Source: Colocasia esculenta
Lineage: Eukaryota > Streptophyta > Magnoliopsida > Alismatales > Araceae
NCBI GenBank assembly: GCA_014218235.1
Contig: CM024753.1
Span: forward strand, 178,040,348 to 178,104,347
Length of the DNA stretch: 64,000 bases
Reading direction: 5' to 3'
Under the pieces are notes generated by a model. The model was not told the origin of the DNA. It did not search any database and saw nothing but the letters and a program-made list of their open reading frames with translations. This document shows, piece after piece, positions 33,845 through 46,899 of this stretch (position 1 is the stretch's first letter; each line of letters opens with the position of its first letter). The position numbers were made by a program, and so were the translations under genes.

Positions 33845-36370
33845 CAACAGGACGGTTCAATCTTTGGCCATATAAAATATTGCGTTATTTTCCATTGAAA
33901 GATAGATTGCAAAGAATGTTCATGTCTTCTAAGATAGCCAAGTGGATGACATGGCATAAAGATGGCCGAAGTCTCTCGGAAAATGGAACTATGCGACATC
34001 CTGCTGACTCTGAAGCATGGCGACATTTCGATGATCAACATCCAGATTTTGCGACAGAGGTTCGCGACGTGAGACTCGGCTTAGCGACTGATGGGTTCAA
34101 TCCATTTGGGATGATGAGTAGCAGATACAGTATATGGCCTGTGATGATAGTAGTTTATAATTTGCCGCCATGGATGTGCATGAAGCAGACGTTTATGATG
34201 ATGTCATTACTTATTCCAGGTCCTAAAAGTCCTGGAAATGATATCGATGTCTATTTACAACCGTTGATAGAAGAATTGAAAGATTTGTGGGACAACTGTG
34301 TTGAAACATATGATGCTTCAAAGAAACATAATTTTAAAATGAGAGCTGCCCTGCTGTGGACGATCATTGATTTTCCTGCATATGCCAATTTATCAGGATG
34401 GAGTACCAAAGGAAAGCATGTATGTCCATCCTGTCATTATGATACAAATTCCAAATGACTGCACAATTGTCGAAAATTCTATTTTCTAGGGCACCGACGA
34501 TTTTTGCCAATCAGTCATAGATGGAGAAGGCGTGAGTATCAACACAAATTTGATGGCGTGGCTGAACGTCGTAAGCGTCCAAAAGTGTTATCGGGTGCTG
34601 CAGTGTGGAGTCAACAACTTCAACTTCCTCATATCAGATTTGGAAAGAAATTTAAGAATGATATCAAGAATTTAGGTGGATGGAAGAAACAAAGTATTTT
34701 TTTTAGAGAGCTGCCGTACTGGTCAAATCTACTCATTCGACACAACCTGGATGTAATGCACATTGAGAAGAATGTATGTGACAATTTGTTGGGAACTTTG
34801 AATCTTCTTAGTGGTGAAAAAAGCAAAGACAGTCTGAATGCACGGTTAGATATTGCACAGTGGGGAATAAGACCAGAATTCCATCCACAGACAGACAATC
34901 AAAATAAGACCAGGTTACCAGCGGCAGAATATACATTGAACAGATTGCAGACAATGGCTGTGTGCAACTTTCTGCGTAATATAAAAGTTCCAGATGGATA
35001 TTCCTCCAATTTGATGAAATGTGTAGATATTACAAGTCGAAAATTGGTAGGGCTGAAGAGTCATGATTGCCATATATACATGCAAGTATTATTGCCTTTG
35101 GCGATTCATGGTATTGCCAATCAAGATGTCACAGACCCAATTACAGAATTAAGCATATATTTTAGAGATGTCTGCTCCAAAGTTCTTCAATCTGATCATT
35201 TTCTTACATTGGAAGGTGATATTGCAGTAACATTATGTAAGTTGGAGCAAAATTTTCCACCGTCTTTTTTTGATGTCATGGTTCATTTGATTGTACATCT
35301 TGCATATGAAGCGAGAATTGCCGGACCAGTTCAATACCGATGAATGTATCCTATAGAGAGATTTTTAAAGAAATTGAAAGACTATGTTTTAAATAGGGCA
35401 CATCCAGAAGGTTCAATTGTTGAAGGCTACCTTATGAAGGAAACAATCTCATTTTGTTTTATGTATATGGAGGGTATTGTCACTCGCTTTAATCGAAGGG
35501 AAAGAAACTATGATGTCCCATCTGAAGACAATAATGAAGGAGGTTGTTCGATATTCAAGTCTTCAGGAGGTTTCTTAGCAGGAGCAGGTAATAGTCGTAT
35601 ATTGTCTGAAGAAGAAGTTGATAAGGCACATCTGTACATTCTTAAACAGATTGAAGATATCGATGAATATTTTTTGAACACAAGAGATGTGTAGAGAGTT
35701 GAAGCCACACAGAAAGAATTTCTTGAAGTGGTTCCAAATTTATGTTAAAGATTTGTACGATGCAAATGATCCTCGGTGTACTCCTGATATATACTGTCTG
35801 GCACGAACACCTTCAAGGTTTGCACGTTCACACTCGGGCTATATTGTCAATGGATTCAGGTTTCGTACATCATCTATTGATGCAACAAAGGTCACTCAAT
35901 TGTCTGGAGTTATTGTTAATGCAGAACTTGAATCCGGATGTGATGGATATTATAGACGTCTAAATGATGTATTGGAAATATGTTTTGATAATCAAAGACG
36001 TGTTGTTTTATTTGAGTGTGACTGGTGGGATGTTTATAGAAAAGATAGAGGATTTAAAATAGATAAATATGGAACTATCAGTCTGAACACTCGTCAAAGA
36101 CTCAATACAGATGAACCATTTGCCCTGGCAAGTCAAATGGAACAGGTGTTCTACGTCAATGATAACACAACAGAAGGATGGATCATTCCTGTCAAAGCAC
36201 GTCCGCGTGATTACTACGACTTGCAAGATGATGCTTCTGCGAATGATATAGAACCAAGTGACGAAGCGTTTCAGGACAATCTAATTGATGTTCCCATTAG
36301 AGGAGAAATTCAAGATGTGGATCTATGTCAAGAAAGTAGCGTAAGAGTGGACGATTATATTGATATTTAG
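33845..36370 (+). pseudogene. tnp2: CACTA transposase, tnp2 family (Transposase_21, DUF4218, DUF4216)
   Basis: The large transposase that cuts CACTA ends. The frame opens after a splice-acceptor-like CAG at 33848-33850 with motifs ILRYFPLKDRLQRMFMSSKI, GFNPFGMMSSRYSIWPVM, YNLPPWMCMKQ, PGPKSPGNDIDVYLQPLIEE and WSTKGKHVCPSC. It continues through the transposase core (HNLDVMHIEKNVCDNLLGTL), DUF4218 (MYPIERFLKKLKDYV, NRAHPEGSIVEGYL) and DUF4216 (VVLFECDWWDV). It is broken by TGA at 34456-34458, TGA at 35341-35343 (both replace a conserved Trp, TGG) and a frameshift near 35690. The N-terminal transposase-associated domain is not seen. It is a recent pseudogene. Confidence 0.93.
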
Positions 36371-36463
36371 GTGATTTATTTACATTAGTATTTATATTGC
36401 ATTTTTCAAATAATTTTTTTAACTTGTTATGTTTACATATTTACTAACATTTTTTTGTAATAG

Positions 36464-38311
36464 ATGGCTTCTACTGGTGAGCGCTCTTCTCGTGATGGCT
36501 CACGCCCACGGAGGCTTCGGACTCTATCGGCCCCTCTCCCTCCCACCTCTCAGGCGATCCCTCCCCGTCCCACATCTCAGGGGCTCCCTCCTGCTCCCAC
36601 CTCTCAGCAGCTTCCTCTGCCTCTCACTCTTCAGCAGATACCTCCACTTCCAGCCCTCAGGGATCTTCGCGGCATCTGCATCTTCTGTAGCAGGTTCATA
36701 TTTTAATTTCATGTAACTTTTATATTCATTGTTTAATAGATATTCTCTAATGATGTTTAATGTTTATATTTCAACAGGTCCATCTGCACCATCTACACGA
36801 TCTTGGGGGAGGGGCACTGGCCATCGAGGGCCAACTAGGGGAGTTACGGAGAGGAGATGCCCTGATGGACAACAATGGAATGTCTCCCTTGTCCGAGGCT
36901 ATGACGTCGGCCCTACTGCAGATCACTTTACGAGTCGCATGGGCGTTGTATCAAAGGTATATTGTAAGATTTGGCAAAAAGACTTTGAGAAGCTGCCTGT
37001 TGCGACTCATGAGTTGATATTCAGAGATCTTTAGGTAATTACTGTTTAAATTGAATAATATATATGCATATGCTTTTGTTATAATTCAGTGACTTTGTTT
37101 TGCAGTTGATGTACCAGTGGGAGCGCACAGAGCAAACAGATAGGGAGATGCTTGCTCACATGAGCGCCATGCATCGCAGCTGGCGTAGCAAGCAAAAAAA
37201 AAGAGTAAGTTAATATACTATTTCATTTCATATGTACTTTATTTTTTAAACTTGTTTATATATTGACAATTTTTTTTTTTCATGTCAGCATTTTAATGGC
37301 AAGCCTTTAGATGATGCAATTACGTCCGTCCGAGTAGGTGTTGACCCCTCAGTTTGGCAAACAATGTGCGAGTTGTGGACTACTGGGGATGAGCGGGTAA
37401 TATTTAAAATGCTTAGAATATAATTGTTTATGATTATTTTATTTCTATAAATGGACCAATAACTGTCTATTCTTGTCTTTTTAGAGGATTGCTGACCGAA
37501 ATAAGCAAAACCATGCCACTCAGTCTATGCCATATAGATGGGGCAGGACTTCTCATTATCAGTTGATGAGTGATTTTATGAGTTATATTTTATGAATTAT
37601 GTTATCCCTTTTATTCATTACTTACTTATATGTCTTTAATTTAAACAGTCTCAAATGCATGGACGTACTCCGCATCGACTTGAGGTATTCAAGATGGGTC
37701 GATGCAAGATTTACCTGACGACACTGAGGCTGGGTAGATGAGGAGAGCAGGAGACGATATGTAAGAAACTTTATTTCTATTTATTTTATGTGAATATGTT
37801 TTCATTACAATAGTTGTATAATTAATATTTTTTTCTCTACCTTTTGCTGTAGGAGGCTATGAGTGAAATGATTGCTCCGTCTGACGTTGATGCCGAGAGC
37901 CACACCACAGCGACTCCCGAGGACGCCTTCATTTCGGTCATGGGAAAAGATCGACCTGGCCGTGTTCGCTGTGCAGGGAGTGGAGAGACGTTGAGGACAT
38001 GGTATGGATCTACATCTACAGGACCGTCTGCCTATTTAGAGCGAGAAAAGCAAATGCAAGAACAATTAAAAGTATAAGAAGACAAATTGAAAGCACAGGA
38101 AGATAAGATGAATCAAATGCAAGAACAGATTTCTCAATTGCAAAGTGTAGCCTCGAAGGTGGACGAGATGAGCGTACTCCTCTCCCAGATACATGCGTCA
38201 CAGGCACGTACCCAGCCTGTACCTGTACCTCCTCCGGTTCAGAGCAAGAGCGAGACCGAGACAGATGAGGCGACAGGTGATTATTTAGATCATGATGTTA
38301 CTGTCTCTTGA
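36464..38311 (+). pseudogene. CACTA second transposase gene (Transposase_24, Ptta/En/Spm family)
   Basis: The partner transposase, whose family binds subterminal repeats. Five or more short exons can be read: 36464 to about 36693 (Ser/Pro-rich), 36779 to about 37034 (CPDGQQWNVSLVRGY, DHFTSRMG), about 37106-37204, 37289-37397 (DDAITSVRVGVDPSVWQTMC) and 37484-37566. A further exon is near 37650-37760. The last (37854-38311) has EDAFISVMGKDRPGRVRCAG followed by a coiled coil (QEQLKV, KMNQMQEQISQLQ). Introns are short with GT/AG-like ends. Stops TAG at 37735-37737 and TAA at 38075-38077 break it; both could come from CAG/CAA. Confidence 0.8.
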
Positions 38312-38391
38312 TTTCCCTCTTATTTTATTACACTTTCATATTTTCTATTGTTCTGGATATTTGTATAACAATATTTATGCATTATATTATA

Positions 38392-38555
38392 TGTGTGTGA
38401 TTGAATGATCCAGCGAGCCTGGGTGGTGGTTTAATAATGTGTGTGATTGAATGATCCAGCGAGCCTGGGTGGTGGCTCAATGATGTGTGATTGAATGATC
38501 CAGTGAGCCTGGGTGGTGGCTCAATGATAATATATGTGATTGAATGATCCAGGTG
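38392..38555. repeat. Short tandem repeat after the transposase gene
   Basis: About three and a half copies of a 44- to 46-bp unit containing GTGATTGAATGATCCAGCGA and GCCTGGGTGGTGG. The last copy is truncated. Confidence 0.9.
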
Positions 38556-38614
38556 GTTCACATGTGAATATAGAGTGTTGTATGTATTTAAATATTTTTT
38601 TTCTTTCTGACAAT

Positions 38615-39035
38615 ATGTCAGGGGCTGGATAGCCGCTGCCAAAAGCAATATGTCCGCGGCTAGTACATGCTGACAAAAATAGACATATGGCCGTGGCCCC
38701 TTCGACTGCTGATAATAATGCAGTATATGTCCGCGACTGTAAGCCGCAGCCATAATACTTATTGGCCGTGGCTGCCAGCCGTTGCTGTACAGTCTATTGC
38801 GATGGTGGCCCTGACCGCTGCCAATCATAGTTTATGGCCGCGGCCTCAGTAGGCACGAATAAATATTTATATGTCAGCGGCTACCTGTAAAGCGCTGACA
38901 TAAGTTATGTCCGCAGGATTTTTGGCATCGGCTTTGGCAGCGCCTGGGGAGGCGCGGATATAACGATATGTCAGCGTTTTTTTGGCATTTGGCAGCGGCT
39001 CTAAACTGCTGACAAATGTTCTTCTTTTTGTAGTG
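38615..39035 (-). repeat. CACTA right subterminal and terminal repeats
   Basis: Many inverted and direct copies of ATATGTCCGCGGCT, GCCGCTGCC, GCTGACA and GCAGCGGCT run up to the terminal TTTTTGTAGTG. They mirror the motif set of 19633-19970. Confidence 0.85.
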
Positions 39036-39760
39036 ATCCCATGCACTTTAACTCACCATCATGTATACTTTAACTTCGAACTCTTATCTTAAAGTTTTAC
39101 AGTAGTTATATATGTGATAGATTGTGTAATATAGAAGGTTAAAGTGAAATTATAAACCGTTAAAGTAACAAATAATTCGTCTTTCTGTAAGATGCATAAA
39201 TGGTTGAAGTAACAGAGAAGGCCAACTTCTGTTCTGGAAGGAGTGAGTGAGCCCAATGGTCGACATTTTTTTAGAGTACCTATTTTTTAACTTTCAGAGA
39301 TTACAATTCCATTGCGCTCATTGTTGCAAAAGATTAACTGTGCTCATGTATGTATTTGAATATGTTTGAAGTACACATATGAATGCATTAAAAGAATACT
39401 GTACATGAGTTAAAGTAGAAGATATATCTGGTTAAAGTGTAAGAATAGAGAATAAAAATACAATAGATAAGTTAAAGTAGACGACGAACGCGATTAAAGT
39501 AGAAGAAGAAATCAGTTAAAGTAGATGAGTAAAACGATTAATGTATGAATGTAGTGGCCATACATAGGTGATGGTAAGGAATAAAGATGCACATTAATTA
39601 CATGGAAGGGTAAAATGAAAAATAAGATAAAGAATGAAAATTGTCTTCTGATTATTAAAGTCTATCCAAAGGTGAGATTATTTAGGATATCTTTTTCTTG
39701 ATAGGGATCAGAAAATAAATTCGTTGACCGGTCAAAACTCCTAATTAATTTTTTTTTCTT

Positions 39761-42094
<2,334 letters not shown>

Positions 42095-42265
42095 CTTACG
42101 AGAAAGATTAAAGCACACAAAGTGTAAGTCATATGAGTAATTTATCGGTGTGGCATCATGTACATGGGTAAATTACTCATGTGATATTAAAAAAGTGGTA
42201 CCACATTACCCATGTGACTTATATTTTATATACTTTTGAAAATGTACAAAATTTTTCTCTTCTTA
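42095..42265. mobile_element. MITE-like inverted-repeat element 1
   Basis: Left GTAAGTCATATGAGTAATTT and right (reversed) ATAAGTCACATGGGTAATGT are inverted partners, and a second inner copy (CATGGGTAAATTACTCATG) is itself palindromic. Size is about 170 bp with AT-rich outer ends. The target duplication was not resolved. Confidence 0.5.
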
Positions 42266-42973
42266 CATAGTCGTAACTTTACTATAAGTTTAAAGAAATA
42301 TATATCTTAACGATTAACTGTCTTAAAAAAATGTACATACATAATATATATTATGACATAAGATAAACTAATTAAAAATTTTATCAAATATTTAATTTTT
42401 TTTATTTTAACAGAATTATAATTTATTACAGTAAATATTATCTTTTATTATAATATAAGTTAATAGAGTAAATTTTTTCCTAAGAGATTGTTAAATAATT
42501 TATATTTTTACATATATTATGTAACATAGTTATTTTATACTTGCATTACTAATAGGACCTTATTACAAGATGAGACATTAGGCAGTTTCATTTATCTGAA
42601 GACATATTGTAGTAGCTAATGGAAAGGACACACAGGCTGTCCTAAGTAGCCAAATAACTGTCGACCAAACACTTTTGCATGTTTTCAACCAGAAAAAAGG
42701 AAAAAAGAAAGGTCATTTTTGCATATATCTTTATGTAGTAGAATTATATGTATGTTAAGACATATCTAATAATAATAACGTTTCCAGTATTTATACATGA
42801 AAGAGCGTTATCTTAGCAATTATCCCTTTTAACAAAAGGAGCAAAAGGTTAGCAGTTAGCAGTGCCCTTTCATTACCTGCTCCCCCTCCACAGGGCCATC
42901 CTTTCTTCCAACTCCGTTAACAAGTTGGCCGCCGAAGACTAGTGGAGATAGTCAATATTTGTATATTCATTGA

Positions 42974-43073
42974 NNNNNNNNNNNNNNNNNNNNNNNNNNN
43001 NNNNNNNNNNNNNNNNNNNNNNNNNNNNNNNNNNNNNNNNNNNNNNNNNNNNNNNNNNNNNNNNNNNNNNNNN
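42974..43073. other. Assembly gap, 100 N
   Basis: Exactly 100 unknown bases, the conventional size for a gap of unknown length. Continuity across it should not be assumed. Confidence 1.
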
Positions 43074-44591
43074 TTGTTCTAATTATTTTTTTAAAATTAA
43101 ATACATAAAGTTTTATAAATATATAAAAATATTCAAAATACCACAGAACAACGTGGATCTTGTCTCTTAATTAGGTTATCTGTCTCTTAATATGGTTTCG
43201 TCGAGATCCAGAAAACTCGATCTGATGGTCCATTGTTTTTGGCATTTATTAAGGTTTGGCCCACCTCTGCCCAGAGCGAAAGTTGCAAGGACAGTTGATA
43301 AGAGAGCTTCACTGGTCAAGTTTTTTTTTTTTTTTTAAGAATGAAAGAATTGCTACGTACCCAATAAATTTTAATTTAATTTAATTTAATTATATTATAT
43401 TATATAATGTGATATAAGATAGATAATAATATAGAAGACAGTGACAATAAAATCACATCATATTATATCTATATGAATATGATGTGATCGAATCAAAATG
43501 ACATCAATCAATCCAGAAAGATCTTACTAACTGATCAATTCTATTTTTCTTAATACCAAAAGATAGCACACTGAGTATTCAAATAACATCGTGTACTCAA
43601 GGGTTTGATGCTGACTCTGTTACATATATAGGGAATAAATGCCAACATTTTATCACAGCGCAGACTTTATATGTGTCGATCTATGACATCTTATATATAT
43701 CATCAGAAAGGTTTATTGTATTTGTATATTACATTTTAAGTGTAATATGATTAGGTAATAAATTTTGTGACATCTAATAATTAGATTGTCACTTTCTCAC
43801 TCCTCATGTGAAAGATGTCACATGAACTATTACTTAATCATTTTACACTTAAAGTGTAATACCGTATGTGTAATAAATCTTTCTCATATATTATAGCCAT
43901 TTATAAATGGAGAGAGACCTTTTGATGTGAAAGAAGAACCCCAATGAAGATTCCGATTAAGATACGACAGTGAGTGATTTTCTCCTCTCTCCTTTCGATG
44001 TGGATGGACTAGCTAGTTTTCACATGATTTGTTGAGAGACATGGAAAACCACAGCATCCTAACACTTACTCAATCCCTTGCATGCATAGCGTGGACAATG
44101 ACTTCACCTTTTTCCATGGCTCCTGTCTCAAACAAAATACCAAAAATATCTCAAGCTGTTTATGCCGTATGCATTGGCTTTTTTGTGGGTTCTTATAAAA
44201 AGGTATGGTGCTTGTGTCGATTTAAATGGGGCCATAGAAAGGATTTAAGTTTGTTTCAGACGAGTTTTCAAAAAGCCCTTCTTTGATAAGCTAACTTCTT
44301 GGCAGCACATATTACTGAGGCATGTCAATCATTAATGACAGCTTTGCAACAATCGAAAATCCCAAAACTCTCGTCACAAACAAGCTGTAATCCAACATTA
44401 TTTTGTTTTTCTTTTTTAGCATGTGTCAACTATCATATCTATTACGTTTTTAAGTATGAATCCTGTAAATATAGATTGTGTAGATGAAAATATGGCCTCA
44501 CCATCTACCTAGATCCATGAGCGTGAGAGGATAATGGTTGCATTTTCAAGAGTTTCATTTCGTATAATAGTCAATCAATCATGTAGAATCA
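43074..44591. other. Unassigned AT-rich sequence
   Basis: No gene was recognised. It contains a T-run at 43320-43336, an AATTT/ATATT repeat near 43370-43405, and one MITE-like hairpin (separate entry). The frames at 44029 and 44299 have no known domain. Confidence 0.3.
43705..43884. mobile_element. MITE-like inverted-repeat element 2, 180 bp
   Basis: The whole element folds. The left arm AGAAAGGTTTATTGTA with ATTACATTTTAAGTGTAATA pairs with the right arm (reversed) AGAAAGATTTATTACA with ATTACACTTTAAGTGTAAAA. The centre lies near 43795. Flanks are AT-rich; the duplication is unclear. Confidence 0.75.
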
Positions 44592-46539
44592 TGTAGAATT
44601 TGTGGGGGGTGAATAGAAATTTCTTGCACTTTTTTTGCAGTGATTTGTAGGATCTAAAAATGTAAATAACTTAAGACCACTAAAATTATGGTTAGAAATT
44701 AGTGTAGTGTCTGAGAGAGATATGAGCTAGCAGAAGCAAACACACATAAGAGACAAATGATTTATTCTAGTTTAGATCTTCTCTCCTCAAGAATCTTATG
44801 TTCAGTCCCCAAATAATCTCTTGAGATTTTTTACTAAAACATCAAGTACACTTGGTCTTCCCTTTACCAAGGGGCATGCAACAATTACTCTCAAGCAAGT
44901 TTTCCCTTCACAGAGAGGTAACCAACCCGCCTACACAAGTAGACTTTCCCTTCTTCAAAAGGGGAACTACACACAAGGTATAAAAACCCTTGCTGGTTGT
45001 ACAAGTTGTAGATGCTACTCAGATGCTGCTCAAGAATGAGCAAATGCGGTCAGAGAGAGAGAGAGATACAAGAATATGAGCAAGATACACTCTTCTCTCC
45101 CTGACTCAAAGTGGACATGCTAATCTATCCTTTGAAGTTTGTCCACACAGCGAAGAAGACTTGAGAGTTGGAAGGCTTGAGCGTTTTTTTTTCTTATGTA
45201 TTCCTTTTCTTTTCTCTTCTTCAATAATATCCCTTTTTTGATAAAAAAATGTTTCTACTTCTTTATATAGAACCTTCAGAGTCTTCTTCACTTGTTAGCC
45301 ATTTGAATTTTTATGACCGTTTGAATATAGAACTTTGTCTAATAGAGCCATCTTGGAGTGTAACATCTTCTTCCTTCTGAGTAATGATCAACTAGTTTAT
45401 TGAAAGAGGTTAGCTTGCATGCTCCTGTAGCAATTCATAATAAATATCTACATGTACGAAAATGTGCAAAGTGATACCTTCTTCTCTAGGAGGATATCTT
45501 GAGTTAGCTATTATACAATGGACAAAAGAAATGTTAGGTAAGACATTTATGAATCTTCTTTTTCCCAGAGAAGGTACATATTATAAATTGTATAAGAGTC
45601 GATACATGTTTAAGAGGAATGAACGTTCATTCGGCGTGCAAGGCCAACTATAGAATTTTTTCTTTAAACGATAAGAACTTGTCAGGTTAAAAAGATGTTT
45701 CACATATATCTTTTGATTTAAATGAATGGGATTCTAAAATAACAATTTATTGAGGATTAGTTAAGATAACAACAATAAATGTTTTTTTCAAGATACTTTA
45801 ATTACTGAGAGATTACTTGTTGCAATAGTGTTTTCAGAGGATAATATGTTTAGATGGATTAAACATGCACTAAACAAAGAGAGTGATTATCCAAAGAAAT
45901 GATTTCTTTGATTGTCAAGACTATAGGTGATAGTCATAGTACGAGTCAGAGTTAAAATGGAGAAGACTTCGACTCTTGCATACTTCTATAGTAGTTGGAG
46001 TGAAACTTCGACTTAAGTACAAAATGAAGTCAGTTGGAGTTAAACTTCAACTTGAGGATAAGTTGCAATTATACTTCAGCTGGTTGTCAGTTGGAGTGAG
46101 ACTTCAACTTTTGTATAAATATGCCATCAGTCGGAGTTGGAATTTGGCTGGTGAGAAACTTATATAGCAGTCGATGTAAGACTTCAATAAGACCCAAGTC
46201 GGAGTTGCATTTCGGCTAGTGAGAGGCTTAAATTGAAGTCGATGTATAACTTCAACTTGTGTTATGATTTTGATTTCACAGAGTAGAACAAGTCAATCAT
46301 ATTTTTTTAAACTTATCCAGATATATACATAGTGTGTTTGTTAACAAGATTTCTTCATGAAAAAATTTCTCAGATTCTAATGGATTTTGTTATACTAAAA
46401 TAATAATGCACATGCAGTAGAAATAAGAATAGCATAAACACATAGAAGTATTAGTGTTTTGTCATCATCAAATATTGTATAAGTAGAAACTCATTTTGAC
46501 TAATAATACAAGAATGATAATGCACATGTACTCTCAACA
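44592..46539 (-). mobile_element. 3' LTR of a copia (SIRE-like) element
   Basis: The plus strand runs from TGTAGAATTTGTGGGG to ACTCTCAACA, 1,948 bp. It is followed on the right by a reversed purine tract, so this is the 3' LTR of a minus-strand element. The sequence near 44605-44625, read on the minus strand, gives TTTCTATTCACCCCCC, typical of the last part of copia LTRs. The left edge could be at 44582, since TGTAGAATC precedes it. The element's 5' part is not in the window. Confidence 0.7.
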
Positions 46540-46558
46540 GTTCTCCCCCTTTTTATTG
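46540..46558 (-). other. Polypurine tract of the SIRE-like element
   Basis: The minus strand reads AATAAAAAGGGGGAGAAC immediately before the LTR, the classic copia priming tract for plus-strand synthesis. Confidence 0.85.
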
Positions 46559-46615
46559 ATGACAAAATCACAAACATGATAGTAAAAATAATTGCTTAAG
46601 AGTGAGGGAGCATAA

Positions 46616-46711
46616 GAAATATATATTTTTTAGCCCAGTGGCATCTGCCACTGGGATCCACAGCACCACCCCAGGATAGAACCCGGGGTGGGGCGCTCCC
46701 ACCTCAACCTT
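46616..46711 (-). mobile_element. Short SINE, probably 5'-truncated, with 14-bp target duplication
   Basis: The insert is flanked by identical GTGAGGGAGCATAA (46602-46615 and 46712-46725). On the minus strand it contains a pol III B box-like GGGTTCTATCC, then an inverted repeat (CCCAGTGGCA / TGCCACTGGG), and ends in an A/T-rich tail (AAAAAATATATATTTC) against the duplication. The size, long duplication and A-rich tail fit a plant SINE moved by LINE machinery. No good A box is seen, so the head is probably missing or diverged. Confidence 0.8.
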
Positions 46712-46899
46712 GTGAGGGAGCATAATGCACAGTAATATTATTTAGTTATGTTGTTTATCTCTTTCTTGTTTCCCTTTTAATAACTTTTCCCTTTAAGTAA
46801 AAATGTTTGGTTTGTTTGCATGATTATTTCCCTTAAGTAACCTTCTCCCTCTTTTTATCATAAACAAAAGGAATAAAAAGCAAACACAGATAACATGAT

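Larger units (their letters stand above)
19633..39035 (+). mobile_element. CACTA (En/Spm) transposon, 19.4 kb, with captured genes and a nested Ty3 element
   Basis: The left end is CACTACAGG and the right end TTTTTGTAGTG. Both ends carry subterminal repeats containing GTCCGCGGCT, GCCGCTGCC and GCTGACA. The flanks are GTC (19630-19632) and ATC (39036-39038), a 3-bp duplication with one change. The interrupted ACTTTAA array rejoins in register across the element. Cargo: minus-strand fragments of a CLASSY/DRD1-type gene and a DMXL-like gene in the left part, plus-strand tnp2 and Transposase_24 genes in the right. Without the 9.4-kb Ty3 insertion it would be about 10 kb. Both transposase genes are broken, so it is now immobile unless helped. 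Confidence 0.88.
18240..39760. mobile_element. Probable second foldback element, split by the CACTA transposon
   Basis: The left arm (about 18240-19632) has ATTAATTTCTAGCCCCTA followed by an ACTTTAA-rich tandem array. The right arm (39036 to about 39760) carries the inverse motif GTTAAAGT many times, then AAGGGTAAAATGAAAAA, TGATAGGGATCAGAAAAT and CTCCTAATTAATT. These right-arm blocks resemble, in order, the end of the 7971-10340 foldback (AAGGGCAAAATAGGAAAA, TGACAGGG, CTCTAATTAATT). I infer a second, more decayed member of that family. Outer limits are approximate. Confidence 0.5.
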
